Source: Fremontodendron californicum
Lineage: Eukaryota > Streptophyta > Magnoliopsida > Malvales > Malvaceae
Assembly (NCBI GenBank): GCA_030761205.1
Contig: JAULJL010000001.1
Coordinates: forward strand, 34,729,145-34,793,144
Direction: 5' to 3'
DNA: 64,000 nucleotides
Made by a program: the position numbers and the translations under genes. The notes under the pieces are model-generated. The model did not search any database. It was not told where the DNA came from and worked only from the letters and a program-made list of their open reading frames with translations. Of this stretch, positions 22,426 through 32,698 are shown piece after piece (position 1 is the stretch's first letter; every line of letters starts with the position of its first letter).

Positions 22426-23010
22426 GTGGGAGAAAATGTGTCAGTTGTTCTTCAAAAGAAACTATCACCTAAATGCAAGGATCCAGGTATGTTTACCATT
22501 CCTTGTAAGATAGGAAACACCAGGTTTGCATATGCTATGCTAGACTTAGGAGCATCTATCAATGTTATGCCATATTCAATTTATGCTTCTTTGAAACTAG
22601 GACCACTAAAAGAAACAGGTGTTATTTTACAACTCGCTGATCGTTCTATTACTTATCCAACAGGAGTTGTAGAAAATGTTCTTGTGCAAGTTAAAGAATT
22701 AGTCTTTCCAGCTGACTTTTATGTTCTTTACATGGAAGATGAGATGTCTTCTAACCCAACACCTATTTTTATTAGGAAGACCATTCTTAAAAATAGCCAA
22801 GACAATAATTAATGTTAATGATGGCACACTCACTATGGAATTTGATGGTGATGTAATCTGTTTTAATATCTTTGAAGCCATGAGGTACCCTAGTGATGTA
22901 CATTATGTTTATGCAATTGATACATTTGACTCTCTAGTGCAGCCACTTTTTGAGTTAAGTAGCAAAGACATAGAAATTAACAAACACCTTATTATGGAGA
23001 TCTCTAAAGA
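22426..23010 (+). pseudogene. B2 aspartic protease domain, frameshifted
   Basis: The frame 22426-22812 includes AMLDLGASINVMPYSIYASL (active-site D-L-G-A) and LQLADRSITYPTGVVENVLV. A shift near 22760 moves into LLGRPFLKIAKTIINVNDGT in the frame 22721-23107. The sequence is close to the protease piece of element C and more distant from family A. It is cut at 23010 by the MITE. Confidence 0.82.
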
Positions 23011-23457
23011 TAGGGATGACAATTTAAAATGCGGATTCAGATATCCAATATGTTTTTTGCGGATTCGGATAAAAATCGAATTCGGATTTTATAATTACTA
23101 TCCATAGCGGATTTGGAGCGGATGCGGATATGAAACCTCGGATATCCATTATCCAAATCCGCATTACTTCTGCGGATCCCGACAGCGAATTTGGATATCC
23201 GAATCCGAATCTGCCTATTTGTAAAACACATAAATTTTGTTTGATTTTATATTTTTATTTTAAAAAAATTGATTTATTGAATTCGAATTTTTAGCGAATT
23301 CGAATATCTGGCGGATAATGTTATTTAATTCGGATTCAGATAGTAATATGCAGCTTAATTGCGGATAATTTGCGAATTCGAATTTTAAAACAGTTTTGCG
23401 GATTCGAATAGTACAAAAAATGCAGATATCTGACCCGCTGCCATCCCTATCTAAAGA
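23003..23457. mobile_element. hAT-type MITE (23011-23449) with 8-bp target duplication
   Basis: The 439-bp insertion starts TAGGGATGACA and ends TGCCATCCCTA, giving an 11-bp terminal inverted repeat with one mismatch. It is flanked by the direct repeat tctaaaga (23003-23010 and 23450-23457). An 8-bp duplication and a TAGGGATG-type end are hallmarks of hAT transposons. The interior is full of gcggattcggatatcc-like words in both orientations and has no coding capacity. It interrupts the B2 coding region between the protease and the pre-RT segment. Confidence 0.88.
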
Positions 23458-23640
23458 TGAACCCGTTTTAAGTGAACATATGGAGGAAGCATTGGCAACT
23501 TTGCAAGTGTTGCCACCTTGTAATAAAAGGTTTGATGTTCAGCTATTAATCTTCCCTTATATGATGAGAAACGTTTACATTTTCTTTTGCAGGCACCAAC
23601 ATTGGATTTAGAACCACCACCGGATCATTTGAAGTACTCT
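23458..23640 (+). pseudogene. B2 pre-RT linker remnant
   Basis: Immediately after the MITE the frame reads LSEHMEEALATLQVLPPCNKRF. This aligns with the linker before RT in element C (about 2205-2310, minus). It degrades within 200 bp and is followed directly by 3'-UTR sequence, so the whole RT-RNase H-integrase region is deleted. Confidence 0.75.
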
Positions 23641-25278
23641 AGGATACGGTGTGGATGATGACATGGGTTTAAGTCGGGCTGAGGACAATAAACCAAGCGC
23701 TTCTTGGGAGGCAACCTAAAAGGATGGAGAGCATATATTATAATCAGATTTGCTATTCCTTACTCTCCATCATTCTATCTTTTATTGTTTTTCTTTAGTT
23801 TGTTTTGTTTATTAGTTCTTTTCTTTTATACATGATTCTTTCACTTGGGTTAATAGAATTACATTGAGGAAAATGTAAGAATTAAGTATGGGGGGGGAAG
23901 ATTTTAGGATTTTCTTTATTCAGTTTATTTTGTTTTGTTTTGAGTCTTTATTTTTTTAGTGTGTTCTAGTTACTTTCAATACTATGATGAGATATGAATT
24001 GAATAGGTCTGAAACTGATCATTAGTGGTAAGATTTTCATGAGAATTAAGCTTGACAATACTATTTTTCATAAGCCAATGTTAATATGATATGTTGGTTG
24101 AGAAAGAAGCATGTTTAGACTTAATATTGACTTGTATAATCATCCTTATGAGTTTTTGAGCCTATATGATTGATGCATTATACATCTAATTTCTTTATTG
24201 AGTGCTTTACATGATTCTCTAGAACTTGCTTTAAACCTTTTTAAAACTATATTGATGTATGTGACAACATGAATATGATAGAGGCATTAGGATTATAACC
24301 AAGGCCAAAACAACCATCCATTATTGATGTTCCAAGAGAACATCCCCCTAGTGAGTCAATTTGAGCCTATATTGATTAAGCTATTTTATTGGTAACCACA
24401 TCTTACACCTAGCCTAAACACATTTATATCTTTACCCTTGTTCTAAACATGGACTAGAATGTTTGAGACATATTGCAAAAACAAGGGATACTTTTTGAAA
24501 ATTTGGGTTAGAACAAAAGATAAGTGTGGGGGAGGAGAAAGGCAAAAGTCAAGAGATAAAGAAAAGGGAACATTGTAAAAATACATTCCCATAAAACAAA
24601 AAATGAAAAGGAAGATATTTTTTTTTTGAATCATCTCTTGAACTTGTAGTTAAAGAAAAGAAAAAGAATGTTACAAGGTTGGTTAGAATGAAGCAAAGGC
24701 TCAACATGAACTATTCAGCCTATGTGATTATGTACTTCCAAGGATATTGAGAAAGTTCTATTTGCAAAATCTTATTTTGTCTCTAAATTCTATGAAGTCT
24801 TTGGAACCTTTGTGATATATTTTCCTTTTTATTCTTTAACCATGTTATTACCCCTTGGCCCCATTACAACCTTGATTAAAGACCTTTTGATTCATGAAGT
24901 TGCATGATCTAAATAGTGGAGAATAGGTGGACAAGCAAGCATATGGTAGAACTGTTTTCATGAGATTGATTGAGTGAAAACACTTTACCACTATTTTAAA
25001 GAGTGAAAATCATGAGAGTATCCCATGTGAGAAGTTGAGATTAAGTTTGAATAAGCACTATTTTGATTGAAATATGTTATGCTAAAATTGGCTTAACTCA
25101 AACTATTTACATTCAGACATGATTTTTTTGTGAACTTCTTTAAGCTATTGATTAGTTATAAGACTTTTCCAATGATTGTCTCTCGTTTTTATTGAAAGTG
25201 GACTAGATTAGATTTTCTTATTTTGTTTTTATTTGATTTTGCAAGAGGACTAGCAAAAGACTTAAGTGTAGGGGAATT
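23641..25278 (+). other. B2 3' untranslated region and polypurine tract
   Basis: No gene is supported. It contains the motif aaaccaagcgcttcttgggaggcaac (about 23690), also present in B1 at 40260. The tract attacattgaggaaaatgtaag is followed by a G-rich run (23890-23898). A block of about 1.3 kb is homologous to the 3' UTRs of A1, A2 and B1. It ends with aagtgtaggggaatt, the PPT before the LTR at 25279. The stem-loop block found in A1, A2 and B1 is missing here. Confidence 0.75.
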
Positions 25279-26875
25279 TGATAAGTGTGGGGGAATTTGT
25301 TTTTATTTTATTTGGTTTTCATATATTATTTCCTTATACTTTGTGCTTTAATTCTTAAGTTCCTTCACATTTTGCTATAGTTTGGTGAATTATAGGTATT
25401 TTGGAAGAGATGAAGTCAAAACATGTCAAATATGATTTTAAAGAGCTTATAAAGTCACAATCATAAGATGAAAGAAGACTTAGGAGTCAAAAAGATCAAA
25501 TTCTTAGTGCAAAGCAATCAGGCAAATTTGACCTCTGGAGCTTGTTGCTAAGAAATCATGATGTTAAAGTCTTTATTTGAAGAAACTTCCTTCTTGACTT
25601 TTGAAGCTGACTTGAATACCTTTCCATCGGTAGTTGCACGCCCAAATAGAACAAGGAATGTTCACGCAAATCATCCGAAGAAGTGCGAGAACATGCAGAA
25701 GCCAAGAAAAAAAATAGATAGAGAGTCGGTGCCGCGGCGCCCCACAGTCAAAAACTCGGTGCTAAGGCACCGACCGAGATGCCCTAAAATCGAAAAAATC
25801 GCAAAAATCTAGATTTTTGCCAAATTTGCACTATTCTGCCTCATAGCTTCCTTGATTAACAAGAAAAGGTTTCCAAGGTTTTAAAGCTCTATAAATACCA
25901 TCTTTTGAGCCACAAACTAGGACATGTTTTTGATTATTATCAATATTCTTCTTCTTCTTCTTCTTCTTCTTCTTCTTCTCTATTCTCTTAGTTGATTTTA
26001 GTTTTCTTCTTAGTTTCTTTTTAATATTCATGTTTATGTTAACTATGCCTATGCAAGGCTAAACTTCTCTTTGGTTAAGGGTGATTTCAAAGCCCTAGAC
26101 ATGTTTTGTAATTGATATTTAGATTTTATCTATCATTGGTTTTCTATCAAAATTACTTATGTTCTTCCATTAAAATTGTTTATGATGTTGTCTTGATTTA
26201 TTTAGGGTGATCAACTAGATAGATCTTGATAATTGTCTATTGCTAGTTTAGGAGTCTTGATCCGTGTAATTGTCTTGATTTCCTATTCATAAGTGGTAAT
26301 TTGTGATTAATGATTATTGTCAAGTTTTCGCTAATTGCAAAGTAGAACATAACATAGGTTAAACAATCCGAGCTTATGTGTTTGTTGCCTAGATCAACCT
26401 ATCTTTCTCATCATAAAGCGGCCATTACATTAAATCTAGAGAGGTTATTCTAGGTTGTCTAGTGGTTAGAGATTAAATAGAGAGCTTGTTCTATTTAACG
26501 ACGAACTAATGAAAGATTAGGGTAACAGAGCTTGTTGTTATCTACGGTTTATAATTTTGATAGTTAATTGATGTTGATAGATCTGATTATTGTTTCTCAA
26601 TGATGCTAGTGATGGAGAATGAAACCTTAACCACATTTATCTTATATTTGATTTCATCTTACTTATTTGCTTCTTACTTTTCCTGTTTGCTATAGTTTTT
26701 AAAAACATCTAAAAATTCCCCTTTTTACTTTTGTTTTCTTTGAATCTAATTTATAAGCCAATAATTTATAAATTGAAAACCAATCCCTGTGGACTCGACC
26801 TTTACTAACTACTATACTTTACAACTGATCTTCTTAGTGCAAGGTTAAATAAGATATACTCTTTTGAGTGAATCA
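25279..26875 (+). repeat. B2 3' LTR
   Basis: 1,597 bp, TGATAAGTGTG to GAGTGAATCA, followed by the target duplication ttatg. TATA box tataaata at 25890-25897 and a CTT microsatellite near 25950. It differs from the 5' copy at many sites. Confidence 0.87.
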
Positions 26876-26880
26876 TTATG

Positions 26881-26923
26881 CCATGTCATTCATTATGTCA
26901 TGTCATTCATTCACATGCCATGC
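26881..26923 (+). repeat. Element D LTR, segment 2
   Basis: Forty-three bases of the CATG/CATT repeat array left between B2 and A2. The last five (catgc) are the A2 target site. Confidence 0.75.
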
Positions 26924-28417
26924 TGATAACTCGTATAATTATATAGTTTTTAGTTATGTTTTATTATTGTTTTGTGTCAAATACGAGTTATTATTGTTTA
27001 GTCTAATTGTGTTTATGATCTTTTATATTTTTATGTAATTTGGTGTTTTTCACAAGTTTCTTTGAGTGATTTCAGATTACTAGAATTAAGGGCAAATCCA
27101 GTTCAGTTCCAGTTCCGACACCGTTTTCCATATCAGCTATATCTCGAGTTTCACTGAAGCAATAAGGCTAAAATTTGTAGCCATGCAAAGCTAAGAGGCA
27201 TATCTATCGTTTTCATGTTTTACACTTCTTGAAACGGAGTCGTTTTCCCTAGCGAAATCGACCATCAAGTTGGCTGATGTGCAATGACGTCTGTGCTGAC
27301 CTGTTTTCGTATTTTGCCCATATCTTCTTATCCACATCAGCAAATACGCTGATTTCAACGGCTATAGATCCGTAACTGATAGGGGTATATTTTTCTAGAA
27401 GACCATTTTATCAGATCGAGCCTCCAACATTGACAAAATTGACCATCAAGCTGGCTGATCAGAATTGTCATACAATATGACGAAAATTGTTAGAAAAATG
27501 CACCCACCTATTATACCTACCTTTGAAATTTATAAAGCTTGTCTCTTGTCATTTAGCTCTCCAAAATGTGTATAAATAGAGGGCAGTGTAAGAATACATT
27601 GATACATTGGTAGGATATTAGCCATTGTAATAAAATTCTCTAAGTTTTCTTCTTCTTCTTTCCTTTCTCTAGTTTTCTTTTTCTTTATTTACTTATGCTT
27701 CTTACATTTCTTTTCATTTTATTCATATCTAGTATGTGTTGCTAATCATATTGTTGAGGTGATGAGGTGAAGTTTTTGGTAAATGCTAAGGTTAGTCTCT
27801 TAAACATGAGCTAAAATGAATCATCATTTATAGACACTAGTATAGATAATATTTTCTTTTGGTTTAAAATCATACTTGCAAAGTAGGGATCTTGATTCAT
27901 TATTGACAATGAAAATGGCACAGTAAATGCTTGGTTTCATAACCTTGATTTGTTGTAGACATATACCTTGGCATAAGGAATGCTTGGACTCTTTTTGTGA
28001 GTTTTGAGGACACCAAATGAACATAATATCATATGCTATGGACGTTGGACAATTTGGACTGAATTGCTAAACCTTCCGATTGGAATCTCCCTTATGTGTG
28101 AATTTCAATTGTGTAATAAAACAAGATTAATCTTAGCATAACACCAAGAGTGGATTCTCTAACCTCAACATCTTTTCTTATTGTTTTTTATATCTTGTTT
28201 AATTTCTTTTATATTTTGTTTATTTTGTTCTCTAATATCTTGTTTATCTTATTTTGTTGTTGATTCCCTAATATCTTGTTTACTTTCTTTTTCTTATATA
28301 TTTATAAACTTATACTTACTAATACGCTTCCCTGTGGTTCGACCTCGGACACCCGAGAATTTATTACTTGAACATAACCTGCACTTGGGTTTACAACTCT
28401 TAATTGAGTCTCCATCA
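26924..28417 (+). repeat. A2 5' LTR
   Basis: 1,494 bp, TGATAACTCG to GTCTCCATCA. TATA box tataaata at 27571-27578, followed by gagggcag. It differs from the 3' LTR by scattered substitutions (for example near 27128, 27206, 27253 and 27773) and no length change. The short open frames in it are repeated in the other LTR and are not genes. Confidence 0.92.
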
Positions 28418-28423
28418 AGTTTT

Positions 28424-28441
28424 TGGCGCCGTTGTCGGGGA
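28424..28441 (+). other. A2 primer binding site, tRNA-Asp type
   Basis: tggcgccgttgtcgggga starts six bases after the LTR. It matches the tRNA-Asp(GUC) 3' end with one change (T for C), which is a G-U pair in RNA. Confidence 0.9.
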
Positions 28442-28475
28442 GGCAATACTAAGTATATAAGTTTATAAGTATATT

Positions 28476-28645
28476 TATTGGCTGGTTATACCGCCTATAT
28501 TTATTTTTATTGGCTGGTTATACCGCCTATATTTATTTTTATTGGCTGGTTATACCGCCTAATTTTCTATATATTTATATTTATATTTATATTGTATATT
28601 AACTTTGTTTTATTTTTATTGGCTGGTTATACCGCCTAATCTGTA
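28476..28645 (+). repeat. A2 leader hairpin repeats
   Basis: Four copies of ggctggttataccgcc in about 170 bp. The first three are spaced roughly 32 bp apart and the fourth is further down. Each can form a short stem (GGC-GGT with ACC-GCC) closed by a TAT loop. Confidence 0.82.
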
Positions 28646-28660
28646 TATTAACTTTGTTTT

Positions 28661-31600
28661 ATGCTTGTTTGGCAGCGTGATTTTAGATCTCGTCGTTTAG
28701 TTAGATTTTATTGTGAAACTTTTTCAGGTAATCTTTCTAATACAACTCCTACCATGGCTGACAATGAAAGTGTTCATGCTGAAGATGAGAACAGACAAGT
28801 ACGCACCATGCGTGACTACTTGCAACCAACTCGAAGCTCATCACCCTCTTGTTTTATTTTTCCTCTCAATGCAAACAACTTTCGTTTTAAACCAGGTATG
28901 ATAGCTTTGCTTCCAAATTTCCATGGGTTAGAATCGGAAAGTGCTTACTCGTTTCTAAAAGACTTCGAAGATGTATGTGTCACCTTTAATGACCAACAAT
29001 GTACAAATGAAATTGTCAAGCTAAAATTATTTCCTTTTTCTTTAAAAGATAAAGCAAAAATTTGGCTTCATAATTTAAAACCAAGGTCAATTGGCACATG
29101 GCAAGAATTACAAACTGAGTTTCTAAAGAAATTTTTCCCAGCACATAAAACTACTGCTTTGAAAAGACAGATTCAAAATTTCAATCAAAATCAAAATGAA
29201 GCATTTTTTCAGTGCTGGGAGCGTTTTAAAGATTTGTTAAGTTCTTGTCCACATCATGGTTTTGAAAAATGGCGTCTTATTAGTTTCTTTTATGAAAGTT
29301 TAACTCCCGAAACTAAACAATTTGTTGAAACAATGTGTAACGGTGAGTTTCTAGAAAAAGAACCTGAAGAAGCCTTTGACTACCTAGACCATTTGGCAGA
29401 TAACTCTCAAGCCTGGCACACAGATAATTCCTCTAAAAGTTCCAATAGATCTAATCTTTTTTCTAACAGAGGTAAATATCATTTTAGTCAAGAAGATGAA
29501 ATAAAAGCTAAAGTAGCTAATTTGGCTAGAAAGATTGAAGCCATGGAACTTAGAGAAGTAAAAGAAGTCAAAACGGTTAAAAATGAAGAAAGTTGTGGAA
29601 TTTGTGAAATCATGGGACACCCCACTTCTGAATGTCCAAACATTCTCATTCTTAAAGAAGCGTTGCATGATCAAGTAAATTCCATAAACACATTTAAAAA
29701 GCGTTTTCCTTCTCCTTACTCTGAAACGTATAACCCTGAATGGAGAAGTCATCCCAACTTCAGTTGGCGGAATAATAATCATGTTCAGGTACCACAATCT
29801 CAAAAGCCGGGCAACACTTTTTCCTATCAACCTTCACGTGTACAAACCTTGGAAGAGACATTGCAAGCATTCATGCAAACACAAGCAAATGTGAATAACC
29901 AAACTTCACAGGACATCAATGAGATCAAAAACACCTTGTCCATATTGACAGCTTCATTACGCACTCAAGAAAAAGGTAAGTTTCCTGCTCAACCTCAGCC
30001 TAACCCTTCTACTCAATGTTTTGTTTCTTGCTCCAATGAAACTCAACAGGAAAATGCCAGTTCTATCACAACTCTTCGAAGTGGAAAGGCAATTGACAAA
30101 AAGATTCCATCAAAAGACCAAGATCCTCCTTCCCCTCCGAAAAGTATTGGTAAGGATGATGGTAAGTCTGAACTTCTTGAAAATTTGGACAAAGAAAAAG
30201 GTATGCATCCTGCTCCTTTTCCTCAAAGGTTGCAAACAATAAAGAATTTGAATCAAAATGCAGAAATTTATGAACTTTTCAAACAAGTTAAGATTAACAT
30301 TCCTTTATTGGATGCAATCAAACAAGTTCCATCTTATGCTAAATTTTTGAAGGACATGTGCACATTTAAAAGGAAACATAATGTACAAAAGAAAGCATTT
30401 CTGACGGAAAGTGTAAGCTCAATCATTCAGCACCTTACTCCACCAAAATTCAAAGATCCTGGATGTCCAACAATCTCATGCATCATTGGAAACACTAGAA
30501 TAAAACGTGCATTGCTTGATCTTGGTGCTAGTGTTAATCTTTTGCCTTTTTCTGTTTATCAACAGTTAGGTTTAGGTGAACTCAAGGAAACACCTATTAC
30601 ACTTCAACTAGCTGATCGTTCTGTAAAAATTCCTCGAGGGATAGTTGAAGATGTTTTGGTTCAAATTGATAATTTTTACTTCCCTGTTGATTTTATTGTT
30701 TTGGACACACATCCTGTTTCAAATCCAAATGTTCAAATTCCTGTTATATTAGGCCGTCCATTTCTTGCAACTTCTAATGCTCTGATAAATTGCAGGAATG
30801 GTATTTTGAACATTTTTTTTGGAAATATGACTTTAGAATTAAATGTGTTCAACATTTGCAAGCAACCTGGTGATGATTCAGAAGTACATGAAGTGGATTT
30901 CATTGAAGAACTTGTTCATGAACATAACACCATTACCACATTCCATGATCCTTTAGAAGCTTATTTAATTGAATGTGAGTTTGATAATGCTTCAGAAATT
31001 TCACACACTGATTCTTTGTTAAATTCTTTTCAGGATAAGCATCGTTGGAAACAAAAGTTTGAGGAACTCCCATCACTCACAAATGTCACTGTACCATCAA
31101 CTATTGAACCGCCCAAGCTGGATTTAAAACCATTGCCATCCGAGCTAAAATATTCCTTTTTGGGAAAAATTCCTTCTCAATGGAGCCCCCAAGATAAAAG
31201 GAAGTTTCTGAATGAGGTAAAGAAGTTCTACTGGGATGACCCTTACTTGTTCAAATATTGTCCTGATCAAATTTTTCGAAGATGCATTCCCGACAATGAG
31301 GTAAGTAGTGTAATTAAGTTTTGTCATTCCGAGGCATGTGGTGGTCATTTTTCATCAAAGAAAACTGCTGCAAAAATTTTACAGTGTGGATTTTACTGGC
31401 CAACTTTATTCAAAGATGCATATGAGAATTCTAAAATTCATAAAGAAAGAACTAAAGCCTTTCATGACAAGTTAATTTCAAGAAAAACATTTGATGTTGG
31501 GCAAAAAGTTCTACTTTATAATTCTAGACTTCACATATTTCCTGGTAAGTTGAGATCAAGATGGACTGGCCCATTTGTGGTTAAGCATGTGTATCATTAT

Positions 31601-31738
31601 GGAGCAGTTGACATTGAGAATCCTCAAAATGGTAACGTATTAAAGGTAAATGGACAAAGACTCAAACTCTTTTTGGAAAATCATGTTACTCAAGAAGAGG
31701 TTGTTTTTCTTTCTGATCCTTGTTTTGAAAATAACTAG
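28661..31738 (+). CDS. A2 Gag-protease polyprotein fused to integrase zinc and C-terminal domains
   Basis: A 1,025-codon open frame. The ATG at 28754 (accATGG, MADNES) is the more likely start. Gag occupies about residues 100-260, with a CX2CX4HX4C zinc knuckle near 311 (CGICEIMGHPTSEC). The protease has DLGASVNLLP near 619 and ILGRPFLATSNALI. After SELKYSFLGK (about 833) the frame jumps to WDDPYLFKYCPDQIFRR and the integrase zinc domain (HSEACGGHF, then GFYWPTLFKDAY) near 890-915. A second jump then leads to NSKIHKERTKAFHDK and the C-terminal domain with RSRWTGPFVV near 965. RT, RNase H and the D,D35E core are missing. Both junctions keep the frame, so the product would be a structural and protease protein with DNA- or chromatin-contacting integrase tails but no catalysis. 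Confidence 0.88.
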   Translation: MLVWQRDFRSRRLVRFYCETFSGNLSNTTPTMADNESVHAEDENRQVRTMRDYLQPTRSSSPSCFIFPLNANNFRFKPGMIALLPNFHGLESESAYSFLKDFEDVCVTFNDQQCTNEIVKLKLFPFSLKDKAKIWLHNLKPRSIGTWQELQTEFLKKFFPAHKTTALKRQIQNFNQNQNEAFFQCWERFKDLLSSCPHHGFEKWRLISFFYESLTPETKQFVETMCNGEFLEKEPEEAFDYLDHLADNSQAWHTDNSSKSSNRSNLFSNRGKYHFSQEDEIKAKVANLARKIEAMELREVKEVKTVKNEESCGICEIMGHPTSECPNILILKEALHDQVNSINTFKKRFPSPYSETYNPEWRSHPNFSWRNNNHVQVPQSQKPGNTFSYQPSRVQTLEETLQAFMQTQANVNNQTSQDINEIKNTLSILTASLRTQEKGKFPAQPQPNPSTQCFVSCSNETQQENASSITTLRSGKAIDKKIPSKDQDPPSPPKSIGKDDGKSELLENLDKEKGMHPAPFPQRLQTIKNLNQNAEIYELFKQVKINIPLLDAIKQVPSYAKFLKDMCTFKRKHNVQKKAFLTESVSSIIQHLTPPKFKDPGCPTISCIIGNTRIKRALLDLGASVNLLPFSVYQQLGLGELKETPITLQLADRSVKIPRGIVEDVLVQIDNFYFPVDFIVLDTHPVSNPNVQIPVILGRPFLATSNALINCRNGILNIFFGNMTLELNVFNICKQPGDDSEVHEVDFIEELVHEHNTITTFHDPLEAYLIECEFDNASEISHTDSLLNSFQDKHRWKQKFEELPSLTNVTVPSTIEPPKLDLKPLPSELKYSFLGKIPSQWSPQDKRKFLNEVKKFYWDDPYLFKYCPDQIFRRCIPDNEVSSVIKFCHSEACGGHFSSKKTAAKILQCGFYWPTLFKDAYENSKIHKERTKAFHDKLISRKTFDVGQKVLLYNSRLHIFPGKLRSRWTGPFVVKHVYHYGAVDIENPQNGNVLKVNGQRLKLFLENHVTQEEVVFLSDPCFENN
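28721..28734 (+). other. Candidate splice donor in the A2 leader
   Basis: ttttcag/gtaatc with the GT at 28728-28729, 26 bases before the preferred gag ATG. Joining to the acceptors at 31926 or 32718 would remove gag-pro and place the cargo ORFs near the RNA 5' end. The upstream ATG at 28661 would not be in frame with either cargo ORF. Confidence 0.35.
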
Positions 31739-31927
31739 ATGTAAATATAATTTTTACTAATTTCCAAAAAAAAAATATAATAATAATAATAATACATTTT
31801 TTTTAACCCCGGTTAAATGACGGATAACGGTACTCCGTGATTATTTAAGTCGGTTCCATCAGCTACCCACAAAACTGATATTGTATATAAATTTCTCTTT
31901 CAATTTCTTTTTCATTTTTTTTTCAGG
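31739..31927 (+). other. A2 spacer with splice-acceptor-like tract
   Basis: A 189-bp AT-rich gap between the polyprotein and the next ORF. It ends in a long pyrimidine run and cag/g (AG at 31925-31926), two bases before the ATG of the cysteine-rich ORF. It resembles a 3' splice site. Confidence 0.45.
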
Positions 31928-32464
31928 ATGGATGATATTCTCAAAAGATTGCAGAAACGATTTCCTCCTTTTCCTCGAAATATTTTACTGAAGCTTTACC
32001 AAGTTCGATTTGAAAGATTAAGAATGCTTATGCACAAAGGGATTCCTGAAGACATGCGTTGGATAATTGAAGCCAAGGTACGTGAAGATGAATATCTTCC
32101 TGTTTTGCATTTACCAGGTACAGGTAGAAGCACTTATGCAAAGAAGCGACGAGCAAAGCGCATGAGTTCAAATTGCCACAAGTGTGCACGATGGACGTGT
32201 AACGGTAAATGTCGTTCTATTGGGATTCCGTCCTCTAATCGAGATGATAAAATTGAATTCATTAAGGATGGACTGAGTAAGGAGAATTTGGGTAATATCC
32301 AACTTTCTCTTGAGACGCATCCTAGTGGAGACGTACAGAGAGAAATTCTTGATTTATGGCCGCAATTCCAAAGGGAATGGCAACATCTTGGGAATCTGAT
32401 GATAAAAGACCCTGTTTGCCAGCTTGTAAGAAAACTGGATGGGAAGCATATCCTCGACTCATAG
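31928..32464 (+). CDS. Small basic cysteine-rich protein resembling plant-virus nucleic-acid-binding proteins
   Basis: A 178-codon ORF of no standard retrotransposon family. Residues 1-60 are helical-looking and rich in basic and hydrophobic residues. Residues 65-78 read TGRSTYAKKRRAKR, followed by four cysteines at 83, 86, 91 and 95 (CX2CX4CX3C). Then comes a DDKIEFIKDGLSKE segment (106-119) and a tail ending at 178. From memory, a GRS-basic-cluster-cysteine-cluster order followed by an F-I/V-K-x-G segment is the layout of the small 3'-proximal nucleic-acid-binding proteins of betaflexiviruses such as vitiviruses and carlaviruses, some of which suppress RNA silencing. The homology is inferred, not searched. 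In A1 the C-terminal part survives as a fusion to Gag-Pro with about four residue differences. The start has good context (A at -3, G at +4). Confidence 0.72.
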   Translation: MDDILKRLQKRFPPFPRNILLKLYQVRFERLRMLMHKGIPEDMRWIIEAKVREDEYLPVLHLPGTGRSTYAKKRRAKRMSSNCHKCARWTCNGKCRSIGIPSSNRDDKIEFIKDGLSKENLGNIQLSLETHPSGDVQREILDLWPQFQREWQHLGNLMIKDPVCQLVRKLDGKHILDS

Positions 32465-32698
32465 AAGACGTTTAAGCCGTTTCTGGACGTAAAACCAGAG
32501 GAAGATGCCAAATACACTTTCGGCGACATTATTACTTTTGACTTTTACGGTTGATTTTTCTTCTCTTTTTGATTTTCTTCCTGAAATCACGCAAAAATCT
32601 TTTGTTAGGTTAACATTTTCTTCTGACAGGTCAAATACACTTTCGGCGACATTATTACTCTTGTCTGATTCACTACTCAGTCCTCTATATATTACACC
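32465..32698 (+). other. A2 spacer between cargo ORFs, with 28-bp direct repeat
   Basis: Contains two identical copies of a 28-mer beginning caaatacactttcggcgac (32509-32536 and 32632-32659), pyrimidine-rich stretches, and tcctctatatattac just before the LOG ATG. A1 has only one copy of the 28-mer (10993-11020) and a different, longer left part. The two elements therefore arose through different rearrangements here. Confidence 0.7.
32682..32692 (+). promoter_or_regulatory. TATA-like box before the A2 LOG gene
   Basis: tctatatatta lies about 45 bp upstream of the ATG at 32735 and 8 bp upstream of the ATG at 32699. The spacing would suit a start site between the two ATGs. It is conserved in A1. 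Confidence 0.3.

Larger units (their letters stand above)
6844..26875 (+). mobile_element. Element B2: non-autonomous Athila-like retrotransposon with three nested insertions
   Basis: B2 has LTRs starting TGATAAGTG and ending CATCA/AATCA. It is flanked by ttatg at 6839-6843 and 26876-26880. Its 5' LTR is split by A1, its leader by solo LTR G and its post-protease region by a hAT-type MITE. The internal region holds degenerate gag and protease and then jumps to the 3' UTR. Reverse transcriptase, RNase H and integrase are missing. The two LTRs differ at many positions, so B2 is much older than A1 and A2. Confidence 0.88.
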
